Shown one piece after another: positions 19,070 through 28,968 of a stretch of DNA of 64,000 nt. Within the stretch, counting starts at the first letter, position 1. Every line of letters starts with the position of its first letter. The notes below the pieces were generated by a model. That model searched no databases and was not told where the DNA came from. It saw nothing but the letters and a program-made list of their open reading frames with translations. The DNA lies in NCBI RefSeq assembly GCF_018129005.1, contig NZ_JAAEDL010000001.1, forward strand, positions 310,001 through 374,000, in the 5' to 3' direction. Source of the DNA: Neoroseomonas eburnea (GTDB lineage Bacteria; Pseudomonadota; Alphaproteobacteria; Acetobacterales; Acetobacteraceae). The position numbers and the translations under genes were made by a program.

Positions 19070-22000
19070 GACGTCTCAGGTCTAGCGTGCAGGGCAGGTC
19101 GAGGCCGGCCGGCGGCTCGGGCGGCGCCATCGGCCCCGGCGTGTGGCCGAAGGGGAAGAAGCGGGCGCGGCGTCGGGCCTCCGCCTCGTTGGCGTTGACC
19201 GGGTAGCGTTCGTAGTTGCGCCCGCCCGGATGGGCGACATGGTAGGTCAGGCCGCCGAGGCTGCGCCCGGTCCAGCGGTCGTGGATGTCGAGGATGAGCG
19301 GCGTCTGCGGTCGGATCGTCGGGTGCAGGGAGGATGGCGGGTTCCACGCCTTGAAACGGATGCCGGCGAGGTATTCTCCGGCGCGCTCGGTCGCGCGCAG
19401 CGGCACGCCGATGCCGTTGACGGCGAGCGAGTAGCGGTCCGCGACCCAGTTGGAAACCCGCGCCTGGACACGCTCGGCGCTGCTGTCCACGTAGCGCGCG
19501 GTGCCGCCCGCCACCTGGTCCTCGGCAAGGACATGCCAGGGCTCCAGCGCATGACGCAGCTCGAGCCCGACATCGTGCACCGTCACCTCGCCGATCTTCG
19601 GGAAGCGGAAGGCGAGATGGGGCGCGAACCAGTCCGGGTCGATCGGCGCGCCCATGTTGCGCAGCTCGTCGATGGCGTCGCGGAAATCCTGCTCGCAGTA
19701 GTGCGGCAGCATGAACTGGTCGTGCAGCCGCGTGCCCCAGCGCACCAGCCGGCGCTCATAGGGGCGTTCCCAGAAGGCGGCCAGCGCCGCGCGCATCAGC
19801 AGCATCTGCACGGCCGACATCTCGGCATGCGGCGGCATCTCGAAGCCGCGGAACTCCACCAGGCCGCGGCGGCCGCTGGTGCTGCCCGGATCGTACATCT
19901 TGTCGATGCAGAACTCCGTGCGATGGGTGTTGCCGGTCATGTCCGCGAGCAGGTTGCGGAACAGCCGGTCGGTCATCCAGGGCGGCACCTCCTGCCAGGC
20001 ATGCACCTTGGAGAAGGCGATCTCGAGTTCATGGATCGCATCCATCCGCGCCTCGTCGATGCGCGGATGCTGGCTGGTCGGGCCGATGAACAGCCCGCTG
20101 AACAGGTAGGACAGCGAGGGGTGGTTGTGCCAGAAGCCGACCAGCGACTTCAGCAGGTCCGGCCGGCGCAGGAAGGGGCTTTCCGCGACCGTCTCTCCGC
20201 CCATCACCACATGGTTGCCGCCGCCGGTGCCGACATGGCGGCCATCGGTCATGAACTTCTCGGCGGCGAGGCCGATCCGGCGGGCTTCCTCATAGAGCTG
20301 GCCCGTGCGCTCGACCACCTCGCCCCAATGGATGGCGGGGTGGATGTTCACCTCGATCACGCCCGGATCGGGGGTGACGGAGAAATGCAGCAGGCGCGGG
20401 TCGGAGGGCGGCAGATAGCCTTCCAGCACGACCTTGCGCCCCATCTCGGCGGCGGTGCCCTCGACCGCGGCGATCATCTCCAGCCAGTCCTCGGCGGCGA
20501 AGAGCGGCGGGAAGAAGACGTGCAGCTTGCCGTCGCGCGCTTCCACCGTGAGCGCGGTGCGCACCACGGCGGGATCGGATTCGCCGACCACCGGGATGTC
20601 CTGCGGCTGGGGGCGGAAATCCTCGATGGAGGAGGCGGTGCCCTCGCCGGGAAGCGGGCTTCGCAGGGCGCGCTGGGCCAGGCCGTCCGGCTGCATCTGC
20701 GCGCGCATCGCCCGCTGCGCCATCAGCGCGGCATGCGGCGGCAGGTCGTCGCGCCAGGCGAAGGGGTCGGCCTCGTGCTCCTGCACGCGGCGGGCGTCAT
20801 CCGGGCTCATCCAGGGCAATGAGGCGAGCGGCAGGCGCAGCCCGATCGGGCTGTCGCCCGGTATCAGGAACAGGTGCTCGCCGCGGAAGAACCAGCGGCC
20901 GGACTGCCAGCGCCGCACGCCATCCTGGATCACGCGGCGGATCGGCAGCACCGAGCCGACTTCCGCCGAGAGTCCCTGGCCGAAGACGCGGGCGAGGCGC
21001 TTGCGTTCCAGGTCGTCGGCGAGCCTCGCGTCCTCGACCACCACATTGGCGGGCAGGCGCTGTTCCTTCCACAGATAGTAGTGGATGTCCTCATGCGCGC
21101 CCTGCACCAGGTCCGGATCGACCTGCAGGCGTTCGGCGAGCAGCCGGGCGAAGCGGGCGGCATCGGCCGCGGTCGCATTGTCCCTGTCGTCGTCGGAGGC
21201 GAGCAGCGCGGGGTCGGTCCAGACCGGCTCCCCATCCGCGCGCCAGTGGGAATAGAGCGCCCAGCGCGGCAGCTGCTCGCCGGGATAGTGCTTGCCCATG
21301 GCGTATTGCAGCGCCGCCCCCGGCGACCAGAGGTCCTTCAGGCGCCGCAGCAGCCGCCCGGCATAGGCGCGCTTGGTCGGGCCAAGCGCATCGGTGTTCC
21401 ATTCCGCCGCGTCGCGGTCGGAGGCGGCGACGAAGGTCGGCTCGCCGCCCATGGTCAGGCGCACCCCCAGCGCCTTGAGCTTGCGGTCCACCGCCTCCCC
21501 CGCGGCGCGGATCGCCTGCCACTGCTCCGGGGCATAGGGCTTGGTAACGCGCGGCGTCTCCCGCACGCGGGTCACCTGCATCTCGAAGGAGAACGCGGTT
21601 TCGACCTCCTCCAGCCCACCCGAGATCGGCGCCGCCGATTGCGGCTCCGGCGTCGCGGCGAGCGGGATATGGCCTTCCCCGGTCATCAGGCCGGAGGTGG
21701 CGTCGAGCCCGATCCAGCCGGCGCCGGGCAGGTAGACCTCGGCCCAGGCGTGCAGGTCGGTGAAGTCGGCGGTCGGGCCCTCCGGGCCTTCCAGCGGCTT
21801 CTGGTCGGCGACGAGCTGGATCAGGTAGCCGGAGACGAAGCGTGCCGCGAAGCCCAGGCGCCGCAGGAGCTGCACCAGCAGCCAGGCGGAGTCGCGGCAG
21901 GACCCGCGCCCCTCCTCCAGCGTCTGGTCGGGTGACCACACACCGGGCTCCATGCGCACGACATAGGCGATCCGCTCCTGGACCATCTGGTTGAGGGCCA

Positions 22001-22436
22001 CCAGCATGTCCACCGTGCGCTGCTCCACGCGGGGCACCTGCGCCAGCAGCGCCTCGAGGAGCGGACCGGAAGGATCGATCCGGCGGAACGGCGCCAGTTC
22101 CTGTTCCAGGCCCGGATCGTAGGCGAAGGGCCAGGTCTCCGCCTGGGGTTCCAGGAAGAAGTCGAAGGGGTTGATCGTCGCCATGTCGGCGACGAGGTCC
22201 ACGGTGACGTCGAAATGGGTCACCCGCTCGGGAAAGACGATCCGGGCCAGGAAGTTGCCCTGCGGGTCCTGCTGCCAGTTCAGGAAGTGCGGCTGCGGTT
22301 CCACCTTCAGCGCATAGGAGAGCACCGGCGTCCGGCTGTGCGGCGCCGGCCGCAGCCGGATGGTCTGCGGGCCGAGGCTCGCCGGTCGGGCGTAGCGGTA
22401 GGTCGTGCGGTGCGTCAGCGCGACATGGAGGGACAT
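19062..22436 (-). CDS. Large transglutaminase/DUF2126 protein
   Basis: 1124 aa. The N-terminal 300 residues are a transglutaminase unit with C180 (GRGSCRDSAWLL), H229 (DLHAWAEVY) and D245 (GLDATSG). The rest is the large DUF2126 region, which has conserved runs such as LTMGGEPTFV, MTDGRHVGTGGGNHVVMGG and RGFEMPPHAEMSAVQ. The HHIGTGGGNH-type loop and nearby acidic residues resemble a carboxylate-amine ligase core, so the region may itself be a ligase. First gene of a three-gene overlapping operon; divergent from the ferric-reductase-like gene with about 147 bp between starts. ATG 22436 gives the family N-terminus. Confidence 0.9.
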   Translation of the reverse strand: MSLHVALTHRTTYRYARPASLGPQTIRLRPAPHSRTPVLSYALKVEPQPHFLNWQQDPQGNFLARIVFPERVTHFDVTVDLVADMATINPFDFFLEPQAETWPFAYDPGLEQELAPFRRIDPSGPLLEALLAQVPRVEQRTVDMLVALNQMVQERIAYVVRMEPGVWSPDQTLEEGRGSCRDSAWLLVQLLRRLGFAARFVSGYLIQLVADQKPLEGPEGPTADFTDLHAWAEVYLPGAGWIGLDATSGLMTGEGHIPLAATPEPQSAAPISGGLEEVETAFSFEMQVTRVRETPRVTKPYAPEQWQAIRAAGEAVDRKLKALGVRLTMGGEPTFVAASDRDAAEWNTDALGPTKRAYAGRLLRRLKDLWSPGAALQYAMGKHYPGEQLPRWALYSHWRADGEPVWTDPALLASDDDRDNATAADAARFARLLAERLQVDPDLVQGAHEDIHYYLWKEQRLPANVVVEDARLADDLERKRLARVFGQGLSAEVGSVLPIRRVIQDGVRRWQSGRWFFRGEHLFLIPGDSPIGLRLPLASLPWMSPDDARRVQEHEADPFAWRDDLPPHAALMAQRAMRAQMQPDGLAQRALRSPLPGEGTASSIEDFRPQPQDIPVVGESDPAVVRTALTVEARDGKLHVFFPPLFAAEDWLEMIAAVEGTAAEMGRKVVLEGYLPPSDPRLLHFSVTPDPGVIEVNIHPAIHWGEVVERTGQLYEEARRIGLAAEKFMTDGRHVGTGGGNHVVMGGETVAESPFLRRPDLLKSLVGFWHNHPSLSYLFSGLFIGPTSQHPRIDEARMDAIHELEIAFSKVHAWQEVPPWMTDRLFRNLLADMTGNTHRTEFCIDKMYDPGSTSGRRGLVEFRGFEMPPHAEMSAVQMLLMRAALAAFWERPYERRLVRWGTRLHDQFMLPHYCEQDFRDAIDELRNMGAPIDPDWFAPHLAFRFPKIGEVTVHDVGLELRHALEPWHVLAEDQVAGGTARYVDSSAERVQARVSNWVADRYSLAVNGIGVPLRATERAGEYLAGIRFKAWNPPSSLHPTIRPQTPLILDIHDRWTGRSLGGLTYHVAHPGGRNYERYPVNANEAEARRRARFFPFGHTPGPMAPPEPPAGLDLPCTLDLRRHA

Positions 22437-22583
22437 GGCCGGTCCTGGCTGGGGTGGTTCCTGTTTTCCATGGATGCAAGCCCCGGTCCACCGGAAGCGT
22501 CGACCGCAGCCGTTGCGCCGCATCAAGGCCGGGGCCGCGCAGGGCATCCTACGTGGGACGCAAGGAACCGGGAGGAATGCCGC

Positions 22584-23888
22584 ATGCCCGCCACGCTGGT
22601 CGTCGCCACCTATGTCCTGCTCGTCCTGCTGCCGGTCGGGTTGGGCTGGGTCCTGGTGAAACCGGGGCGGCCCTGGCTCGATGAGGTGTCTTCGGCCCTC
22701 GCCATGGCGGGATTCGCGGCGCTCCTGCTGGAATTCCTGCTCTCCGGGCGCTTCCGGGCGATCAGTGGTGGAATCGGGATCGACCGGACCATGCGCTGGC
22801 ATCAGCACTTCGCCAGGGTGCTCACCGTCGCGCTGCTGCTCCATCCCTTCCTCTACACCACGCCGACCGGGGCGCAGTTCCTGCGGCCCGACGACCTGAC
22901 GCATGCGGGCGCGCTGAAGCTCGGGTCCGACACCGTCCTGACGGGCCTGGTGGCATGGCTGCTGCTCGGGGTGCTGACCATCACGGCGATCGGGCGGGAC
23001 CTGCTGCCCTGGCGCTACGAGGCCTGGCGGCTGACGCACGGGCTCGGCGCGGCGGCGATCGCGGTGCTCGGCCTCTGGCACACGCTCGGTGCCGGGCGCT
23101 ATGCGGCGCACCCGGTGCTGGCCGGCTATTGGGTCGCGATGTTCGCGCTGGCGCTGGTCGCGCTGGCCTCGGTCTATCTGGTCCGGCCGTTTCGGCTGTG
23201 GCGCAGGCCCTGGCGCGTCGCGGCCGTCGGCCCGGCGGCCGAGCGTATCTGGGAGGTGGTGCTGGAACCGATGGGCCATGCCGGGCTGCGCTTCCGCGCT
23301 GGGCAGTTCGCCTGGATCCGCCTCGACCGCGGGCCCTTCTCGATGCGGGAACATCCCTTCTCCATCGCCTCGGCCCCCGGCGCCGGCAGGCGGCTCTCCT
23401 TCCTCATCAAGGAAGCCGGGGATTTCACCAGCACCATCGGCAGGCTGCCCGTTGGCGCGCGAGCCTTCGTCGAGGGCCCGCACGGGAACCTCGTGGTGGA
23501 TGGGCGGAGCGAGCCGGGGCTCTGCCTGATCGGCGGCGGGGCGGGCATCGCGCCGCTGCTGTCCATCCTGCGCTCGGAAGGAGGCGCCCGGCCGGCGCTG
23601 GTCATCTACGGCAACCGGCACCAAGGCCAGATCCTGGCCAGGGAGGACCTGGACGCCTCGGGTGCGGAGGTCGTCCATGTGCTGCAGGAGCCTCCGCCGG
23701 GTTGGGCGGGGCCAACCGGGCTCGTCAGCCGCGACCTGGTGCGCGAACGCTGCACCGCGGCGGCGCGGGCGGGCTGGCTGTTCGCGCTCTGCGGCCCGCC
23801 GCCGATGATGCGGGAGGTCCGCGCCGGGCTGCAGGCGCTGGGCGTGCCCGCCTCCCGCATCCTGGAGGAGCGCTTCGTCTACGATTGA
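22584..23888 (+). CDS. Ferric-reductase-like flavocytochrome
   Basis: 434 aa membrane flavohaem protein. Six or so transmembrane helices fill residues 5-200; two His pairs spaced by 14 (H73/H87 and H152/H166) are placed like bis-haem ligands. The C-terminal half is a ferredoxin-reductase-type module with the FAD loop REHPFSIAS, the NAD(P) loop GGGAGIAPLLSIL and CGPPPMM. It probably moves electrons from NAD(P)H across the inner membrane; the acceptor is unknown. A GGAGG site precedes ATG 22584. The D-aminoacylase-like gene follows after 53 bp. Confidence 0.87.
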   Translation: MPATLVVATYVLLVLLPVGLGWVLVKPGRPWLDEVSSALAMAGFAALLLEFLLSGRFRAISGGIGIDRTMRWHQHFARVLTVALLLHPFLYTTPTGAQFLRPDDLTHAGALKLGSDTVLTGLVAWLLLGVLTITAIGRDLLPWRYEAWRLTHGLGAAAIAVLGLWHTLGAGRYAAHPVLAGYWVAMFALALVALASVYLVRPFRLWRRPWRVAAVGPAAERIWEVVLEPMGHAGLRFRAGQFAWIRLDRGPFSMREHPFSIASAPGAGRRLSFLIKEAGDFTSTIGRLPVGARAFVEGPHGNLVVDGRSEPGLCLIGGGAGIAPLLSILRSEGGARPALVIYGNRHQGQILAREDLDASGAEVVHVLQEPPPGWAGPTGLVSRDLVRERCTAAARAGWLFALCGPPPMMREVRAGLQALGVPASRILEERFVYD

Positions 23889-23941
23889 CCCCCCGGCGGC
23901 TCGGCCTAGGCTGGACCGGTCCGGGAAAGGGAAGAACGCAC

Positions 23942-25648
23942 ATGGCCGAACTGGTCATCCGCGGCGGCACGGTGGTGGACGGCACGGGCGCGGCGCCCGT
24001 CGAGGCCGATATCGCCATCGCCGGGGGCCGCATCGTCGAGATCGGCCGCGTCGCCGGCCGCGGGCGGGAGGAGATCGACGCGCGCGGCCGCATCGTCTGC
24101 CCCGGCTTCGTCGACATCCACACCCACTACGACGGCCAGGCGGTGTGGGATTCCCACCTCGCGCCCTCCGCCTGGCATGGCGTGACCACTGCGGTGATGG
24201 GCAATTGCGGCGTCGGCTTCGCCCCCTGCCGCGCCGCAGATCGCGACAAGCTGATCGAGTTGATGGAGGGCGTGGAGGACATCCCCGGGCCGATCCTGCA
24301 TGAGGGCCTCGACTGGCGCTGGGAAACCTTTCCCGAATACCTCGACGCGCTGGACGCCCGGCCGCGCGACATCGACATCTGCGCCCTGCTGCCGCACGCC
24401 GCGCTGCGCGTGCACGTGATGGGCGGGCGCGGCCTGGACCTGGAGAACGCCAACCAGGCCGACATCGCGGCGATGCGCGCCCTGGTCGCCGAGGCGGTGC
24501 GCGCCGGTGCCTTCGGCGTCTCCACCTCCCGCACCATCAGCCACAAGACGCTGGCCGGCGACCCGACGCCGACCCTGCGCGCGCAGGAGGAAGAGCTCCT
24601 CGGCCTCGCCGAGGGGCTGCGCGATGCCGGCGGCGGGCTGCTGGAACTGGTTTCCGACTGGAACACCCCGGACCCTGCGACGGAGTTCGGCATCGTCCGC
24701 CGCGTGGTCGAGGCGACCGGGCAGCCCGTCCTGTTCTCCCTCACCGCGCGGCACGACCGGACGGAGGCGTGGAAGGAGCTCCTCGCCCTGTCCGACGCGG
24801 CCGCGGCGCGGGGCCTGCCGATCCGCCCGGTCTTCCCGCCGCGGCCGATCGGCATCCTGCTCGGCTTGCAGGGCAGCCAGAATCCCTTCGCCGGCTGCCC
24901 CTCCTACAAGGAGATCGCGCACCTGCCCGCGCCGCAGCGCGCCGCCGCCATGCGCGACCCCGCCTTCCGCGCGCGCATCCTGTCGGAGGACCGGATCAGC
25001 GGCAGCAGCTTCCCGCTGATCACCCGCCTGTCCTTCGAGCGCATGTTCCCCTTCGGCGATCCGCCGGACTACGCGCCGCCCAAGGAGGCCTCGATCGCCG
25101 CCATCGCCGCGCGCGAGGGGCGCAGCGCGGAGGAGGTCGCCTATGACATCCTGACGGCGCATGACGGCGCCGACTTCATCTTCGCGCCGCTGACCAATTT
25201 TCATGACTATTCGCTCTCCGCCAGCGCCGAATGCCTGCGGCACCCGAACGCCATCGCCGGGCTGTCGGATGGCGGGGCGCATGTCGGCTTCATCTCCGAC
25301 GGGTCCTTCCCGACCTTCCTGCTGGCCTATTGGGCGCGCGACGCGAAGGAACAGGTCTTCGCGCTGCCCGAGATCGTGCGCCGCCTGACCTCCGACACCG
25401 CGCGCGCCGCCGGGCTGGCCGATCGCGGCGTGCTGAAGCCGGGGATGAAGGCGGATGTGAACGTCTTCGACTTCAACGCCCTGTCGCTGGACGCGCCGCG
25501 CATGGTGAACGACCTGCCGGCCGGCGGGCGGCGACTGCTGCAACGCGCGAAGGGATACGTCGCGACGGTGGTGAACGGCGTCGTCACCTACCGCGACGGA
25601 GAGGCGACCGGGGCCTTGCCCGGTCGGCTGGTGCGCGCCGGGCGATGA
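23942..25648 (+). CDS. N-acyl-D-amino-acid deacylase family amidohydrolase
   Basis: 568 aa, with [13 protein letters not shown] carrying the first metal pair (about residues 59-61), [11 protein letters not shown] after it, SLTARHD in mid-protein, and [18 protein letters not shown] near the end. All are typical of the COG3653 group, which includes D-aminoacylases and dihydroorotase-like hydrolases. Tight placement after the flavocytochrome suggests one transcript, but no functional link is evident. A role on D-amino acid derivatives would fit the dadA gene at 30.3 kb, but that is inference. Confidence 0.85.
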   Translation: MAELVIRGGTVVDGTGAAPVEADIAIAGGRIVEIGRVAGRGREEIDARGRIVCPGFVDIHTHYDGQAVWDSHLAPSAWHGVTTAVMGNCGVGFAPCRAADRDKLIELMEGVEDIPGPILHEGLDWRWETFPEYLDALDARPRDIDICALLPHAALRVHVMGGRGLDLENANQADIAAMRALVAEAVRAGAFGVSTSRTISHKTLAGDPTPTLRAQEEELLGLAEGLRDAGGGLLELVSDWNTPDPATEFGIVRRVVEATGQPVLFSLTARHDRTEAWKELLALSDAAAARGLPIRPVFPPRPIGILLGLQGSQNPFAGCPSYKEIAHLPAPQRAAAMRDPAFRARILSEDRISGSSFPLITRLSFERMFPFGDPPDYAPPKEASIAAIAAREGRSAEEVAYDILTAHDGADFIFAPLTNFHDYSLSASAECLRHPNAIAGLSDGGAHVGFISDGSFPTFLLAYWARDAKEQVFALPEIVRRLTSDTARAAGLADRGVLKPGMKADVNVFDFNALSLDAPRMVNDLPAGGRRLLQRAKGYVATVVNGVVTYRDGEATGALPGRLVRAGR

Positions 25649-25938
25649 GGCGGATCGCCCGCGGCGCCGTGGGCCGTGCGGGCGACGACGCACGCGCTGC
25701 GAAGGCGCGGCCGGTTCCACGCGGGCAGGACCGCGCCTGCCCCCCGCCGCATCCACCTGTGATCCACTTCACTGACTTTCGCCGGACAGCGCCGATACTT
25801 CACGGGCTGTGGCCGAAGCTCCGCTCGCATTCCCGATGCCCGGCACCTGACGGGCGGTCTCCGCTCCCTGTGCCGTGCGGGCTACCCAGGCTGAACGGAC
25901 GGCGACGGAGGAGGCCACCGCGAACCGGAGTGTTCCGC

Positions 25939-26199
25939 ATGGCCAGCAATGGGAGCCTTCGACGCCGCCTGGCGCCGCTCGCGATGGTCGCCGCCTTTTC
26001 GAACCCCGGCGGACCGGGCCTCGCCCCCGGCCGCGGCGACCACCACGTGTCGCTGCGCTACGTCGAGGGCGGCTGCCGCATCCTCGGCCCCTTCGCCACC
26101 ACCCGGCGTGCCATCGCGGTCGCCAACGAGGCCCGCAGCCACGCGTCCAGCGTGATCGCCTTCCACGACGGCGAGGGCTACTACGTCCGCGTCTGCTGA
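25939..26199 (+). CDS. Small hypothetical protein
   Basis: 86 aa of unknown function. An Arg-rich hydrophobic N-terminus (SLRRRLAPLAMVAAF) could be a weak signal sequence; the rest ends in a compact stretch with FATTRRAIAVANEA and FHDGEGYYVRVC. GGAG lies 9 bases before the ATG. The 290 bp between the deacylase and this start hold nothing I can name. The tail has even codon use and reads as a real small domain, but no family was recognised. Confidence 0.5.
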   Translation: MASNGSLRRRLAPLAMVAAFSNPGGPGLAPGRGDHHVSLRYVEGGCRILGPFATTRRAIAVANEARSHASSVIAFHDGEGYYVRVC

Positions 26200-26208
26200 A
26201 CCGCTCGT

Positions 26209-27150
26209 TCAGCCGGAGGAGCGCCGCGCCTCCAGCAGCCGCACCAGCGCAGCGTCCCGGCGGCGCGCGAGTTCCGCCGGGGTCGCGCCGCCGGTGCCTT
26301 CCGCGACGCCTTCCACCAGCATCTGCTGCACCGCCGCGTTCACCTTCGGGTCGCCGAGGTCCATCCACCAGCTTTCCAGCGCCGGCAGCAGGTGGTGCAG
26401 GAAATGCTCCATGCCGCCTTCCCCGCCCGCCAGGTGAAAGGTCGTGTGCGGACCCATCAGCGCCCAGCGCAGGCCCGGGCCTTCGCTGATCGCGGCATCG
26501 ACATCGGCGACTGAGGCCACGCCCTCCGCCACGAGGTGCACCGCCTCCCGCCACAGCGCCGCCTGCAGGCGGTTGGCGAGATGCCCCGGCACCTCCTTGC
26601 GGATCTCGATCGGGTGCTTGCCGATGGAGCGATAGAAGGCCATCGCCGCGGCCACCGCCTCGGGGCTGCCCTTGGCGCCGCCCACCACCTCGACCAGCGG
26701 GATCAGGTGCGGCGGGTTGAAGGGATGGCCGATCAGGACGCGCTCCGGATGCCGGCAGGTCTCCGACAGCCGGCTCGCCAGCAGGCCGGAGGTGGAGGAG
26801 GAGATCACCACATCCGCCGGCAGCACAGCATCGATGCGCGACAGCAGTTCCTGCTTGATCGGCAGGCGTTCCGGCGCGCTCTCCTGCACGAAATCGGCGC
26901 CGGCGACGGCGGCGGCGGGGTCGGCCTCGAACCGCCAGGCCGCCGGGTCGGCATCCGGCCTGCCGCCGAGCCGCGCCAGGATCGGCCAGGCCTCCTCCAC
27001 CATGCGGCGGATCAGGTCGGGTGCGCCGGGGGACGGATCGCTGGCCACCACCTCCAGCCCTCGGCTGAGGAAAAACGCCGCCCAGGACGCCCCGATCGTA
27101 CCCGCCCCGATCACCGCGACGCGCTTCACCGTGCCCGCTTCACCCCGCAT
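26209..27150 (-). CDS. 3-hydroxyacyl-CoA dehydrogenase family protein
   Basis: NAD-dependent dehydrogenase, 313 aa: Rossmann motif VAVIGAGTIGASWAAFFLSRG near the N-terminus, catalytic-region GHPFNPPHLIPLVEVVGG, then the short C-terminal dimer domain. The single-domain size fits L-carnitine or L-gulonate dehydrogenase relatives (lambda-crystallin type) as well as hydroxybutyryl-CoA dehydrogenase. GGGAGG precedes ATG 27150. Divergent from the CoA-thioester genes starting at 27251, with only 100 bp between starts, so the two may share control. Confidence 0.85.
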   Translation of the reverse strand: MRGEAGTVKRVAVIGAGTIGASWAAFFLSRGLEVVASDPSPGAPDLIRRMVEEAWPILARLGGRPDADPAAWRFEADPAAAVAGADFVQESAPERLPIKQELLSRIDAVLPADVVISSSTSGLLASRLSETCRHPERVLIGHPFNPPHLIPLVEVVGGAKGSPEAVAAAMAFYRSIGKHPIEIRKEVPGHLANRLQAALWREAVHLVAEGVASVADVDAAISEGPGLRWALMGPHTTFHLAGGEGGMEHFLHHLLPALESWWMDLGDPKVNAAVQQMLVEGVAEGTGGATPAELARRRDAALVRLLEARRSSG

Positions 27151-27250
27151 GCCGGTCCCTCCCATGCTTCCGGCGCAGGCTACATCGCCCGTCCCGCCCT
27201 GGCCACGCGGCGGCACCGGGGCTAGCGTCCGCCGGAAACGGAGGACGCCC

Positions 27251-28093
27251 ATGCAGGATCTCGTCGGCAGGCTGAACGCCATCTGCGATGCCCAGCCCTT
27301 CACCACCACCTGGTACGTGAAGGACCTCGTGACCGGTTGGGAGGCCGACCGCGGCGGCGACGTGGTCGTACCGTCCGCCAGCACACGCAAGACCTCGATC
27401 CTGATGCACGCGCTGTCGAAGGTGCATGAGGGCCGGCTGCGCCTCGACGAGCCCTGCACCATCGAGGCCCGCCTGCAGGAAGGCGTGGACAGCGGCACCT
27501 ACCAGTACATGACGCCCGGCTGCGTCATTCCGCTGCGCGATGCCCTCGTGAACATGATCATCACCAGCGACAACGTCTGCACGCAGATCGTGCTCGAACG
27601 CCTCGACCGCGACGAGCTGAACGCCTGGTGCCGGCGCATCGGCATGACGGGCACGACGCACCGAGTGAATTTCCCGCCGCCCGGCCTGCCGTGGGACCAC
27701 CCGGTCGACGCCGTCGCGAGCACCACCGCGCGCGACCAGGGCCTATTGCTGGATCGCATGGTGAAGGGTGCCGCCGACGCAACCGAAGCGGCCGCCCTCG
27801 GCGCGACGCCGGAACTCTGCGGATTGGCGCTCGACATCCTCTCCTGGCAGCGGCTGCGCAACCTGATCCCGTCGCTGCTGCCGCAGAAGGCGAAGGTCGC
27901 CAACAAGACCGGCCGCGGCCCGCGCGGCCGCATGGATGCCGGCGTCGTCTACAAGGACGACGCGCCGCGCTTCATCATCACCGTCTACATGGACCGGGTG
28001 CCCGACACCCTGCCGGACGGGCTGCCCGGCTACACCGCAGCCTATGCCACCGCCGGGCGACTGACCCGTGCCTGCTGGGATGCGATGACCTGA
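27251..28093 (+). CDS. Cytoplasmic serine hydrolase with class A beta-lactamase fold
   Basis: 280 aa. The three fold motifs are present: SxxK as S44-T-R-K47, SDN at 106-108, and KTG at 219-221. There is no signal peptide, and the stretch between SDN and KTG has no ExxLN motif, so the Glu that deacylates true class A beta-lactamases is not apparent. The protein probably hydrolyses some other amide or ester inside the cell. The next gene starts inside its stop codon (TGATG at 28091-28095), tying it to a hydratase and a CitE-like lyase. Confidence 0.8.
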   Translation: MQDLVGRLNAICDAQPFTTTWYVKDLVTGWEADRGGDVVVPSASTRKTSILMHALSKVHEGRLRLDEPCTIEARLQEGVDSGTYQYMTPGCVIPLRDALVNMIITSDNVCTQIVLERLDRDELNAWCRRIGMTGTTHRVNFPPPGLPWDHPVDAVASTTARDQGLLLDRMVKGAADATEAAALGATPELCGLALDILSWQRLRNLIPSLLPQKAKVANKTGRGPRGRMDAGVVYKDDAPRFIITVYMDRVPDTLPDGLPGYTAAYATAGRLTRACWDAMT

Positions 28094-28968
28094 TGACGAC
28101 CGACGCCGAATTCGAAGCCGCGATCGCGGCGCTGCAAGACTGGGTGGGCCGCGAGCGGATCGTGGAGGACGAGATCGGCCTGTCCTCCGCCCGCCGCATC
28201 GCGGGGATGCTGGACATCGACCCCGCATCCCTGAAGCAGGGCGACGAGCTGCCGCCGCACTGGTTCACCATGTTCTTCCCCGACATCGCGAAGCAGAGCG
28301 ACATCGGCCCCGACGGCCATCCCAACAAGGGGGTCTTCCTGCCGCCGATCCCCCTGCCCCGCCGCATGGGCGCCGGCCGCCGCGTGACGATCGACGGCTG
28401 CTTGCGCATCGGCGAGCCGGCGATCAAGCGCGCCATCGTCGCCCAGGTCCTGCCCAAGATCGGCCGCACCGGGCGCATGGCGATCCTGACCATGCGCCAC
28501 GTCATCGAGACCCGCGGCCAGGTGATCGCGGTCGACGAGTTCGACGCCATGTACCGGGAAGCCCCGCCGCCGGGCCAGCCCAGCGCCTCCACCCCGCCGG
28601 TTCCGGCGCCGGACGACGCCGCCTGGAAGGACACGGCGCTGCTCTCCTCCCCGCTGGTGTTCCGCTATTCCTCGGTGACCTGGAACGCGCACCGCATCCA
28701 CTACGACGCGGACTATGCGCGGCAGGAGGAAGGCTACCCCGCGACGGTGCAGAATGGCGGCCTGACCATGCAGCTCATGCTCGACGCCGCGCTCAGGCGC
28801 GCGCCGGGGCGGCTGAAGGGCTTCACCGCGCGGCTCGCCCGCCCGCTCTGGGTCGGCGACACCGTGACGCTCTGCGGCGCCGCGCCGGCGAACGGCAAGA
28901 TGGAGTGCTGGGCCGCCGACAAGGACGGCCATCTCTGCGCGAAGATGGAGCTGGAGTTCGCGGCATGA
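28093..28968 (+). CDS. Mesaconyl-CoA-hydratase-like protein (FAS1-type dehydratase plus MaoC), copy 1
   Basis: 291 aa, two hot-dog units in one chain. The conserved middle block runs DGHPNKGVFLPPIPLPRRM, and the C-terminal hot dog holds FRYSSVTWNAHRIHYDADYA with the family Asp/His region. Members of this type hydrate mesaconyl-C4-CoA to citramalyl-CoA. The next gene encodes a CitE-like lyase that could split citramalyl-CoA, which supports that reading. A paralogue lies at 37044-37892. Confidence 0.82.
   Translation: MTTDAEFEAAIAALQDWVGRERIVEDEIGLSSARRIAGMLDIDPASLKQGDELPPHWFTMFFPDIAKQSDIGPDGHPNKGVFLPPIPLPRRMGAGRRVTIDGCLRIGEPAIKRAIVAQVLPKIGRTGRMAILTMRHVIETRGQVIAVDEFDAMYREAPPPGQPSASTPPVPAPDDAAWKDTALLSSPLVFRYSSVTWNAHRIHYDADYARQEEGYPATVQNGGLTMQLMLDAALRRAPGRLKGFTARLARPLWVGDTVTLCGAAPANGKMECWAADKDGHLCAKMELEFAA

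Noticed and set aside
25649-25938. A gene between the deacylase and the small protein
   Set aside because: Open frames here lack starts with ribosome sites and have no conserved stretch.
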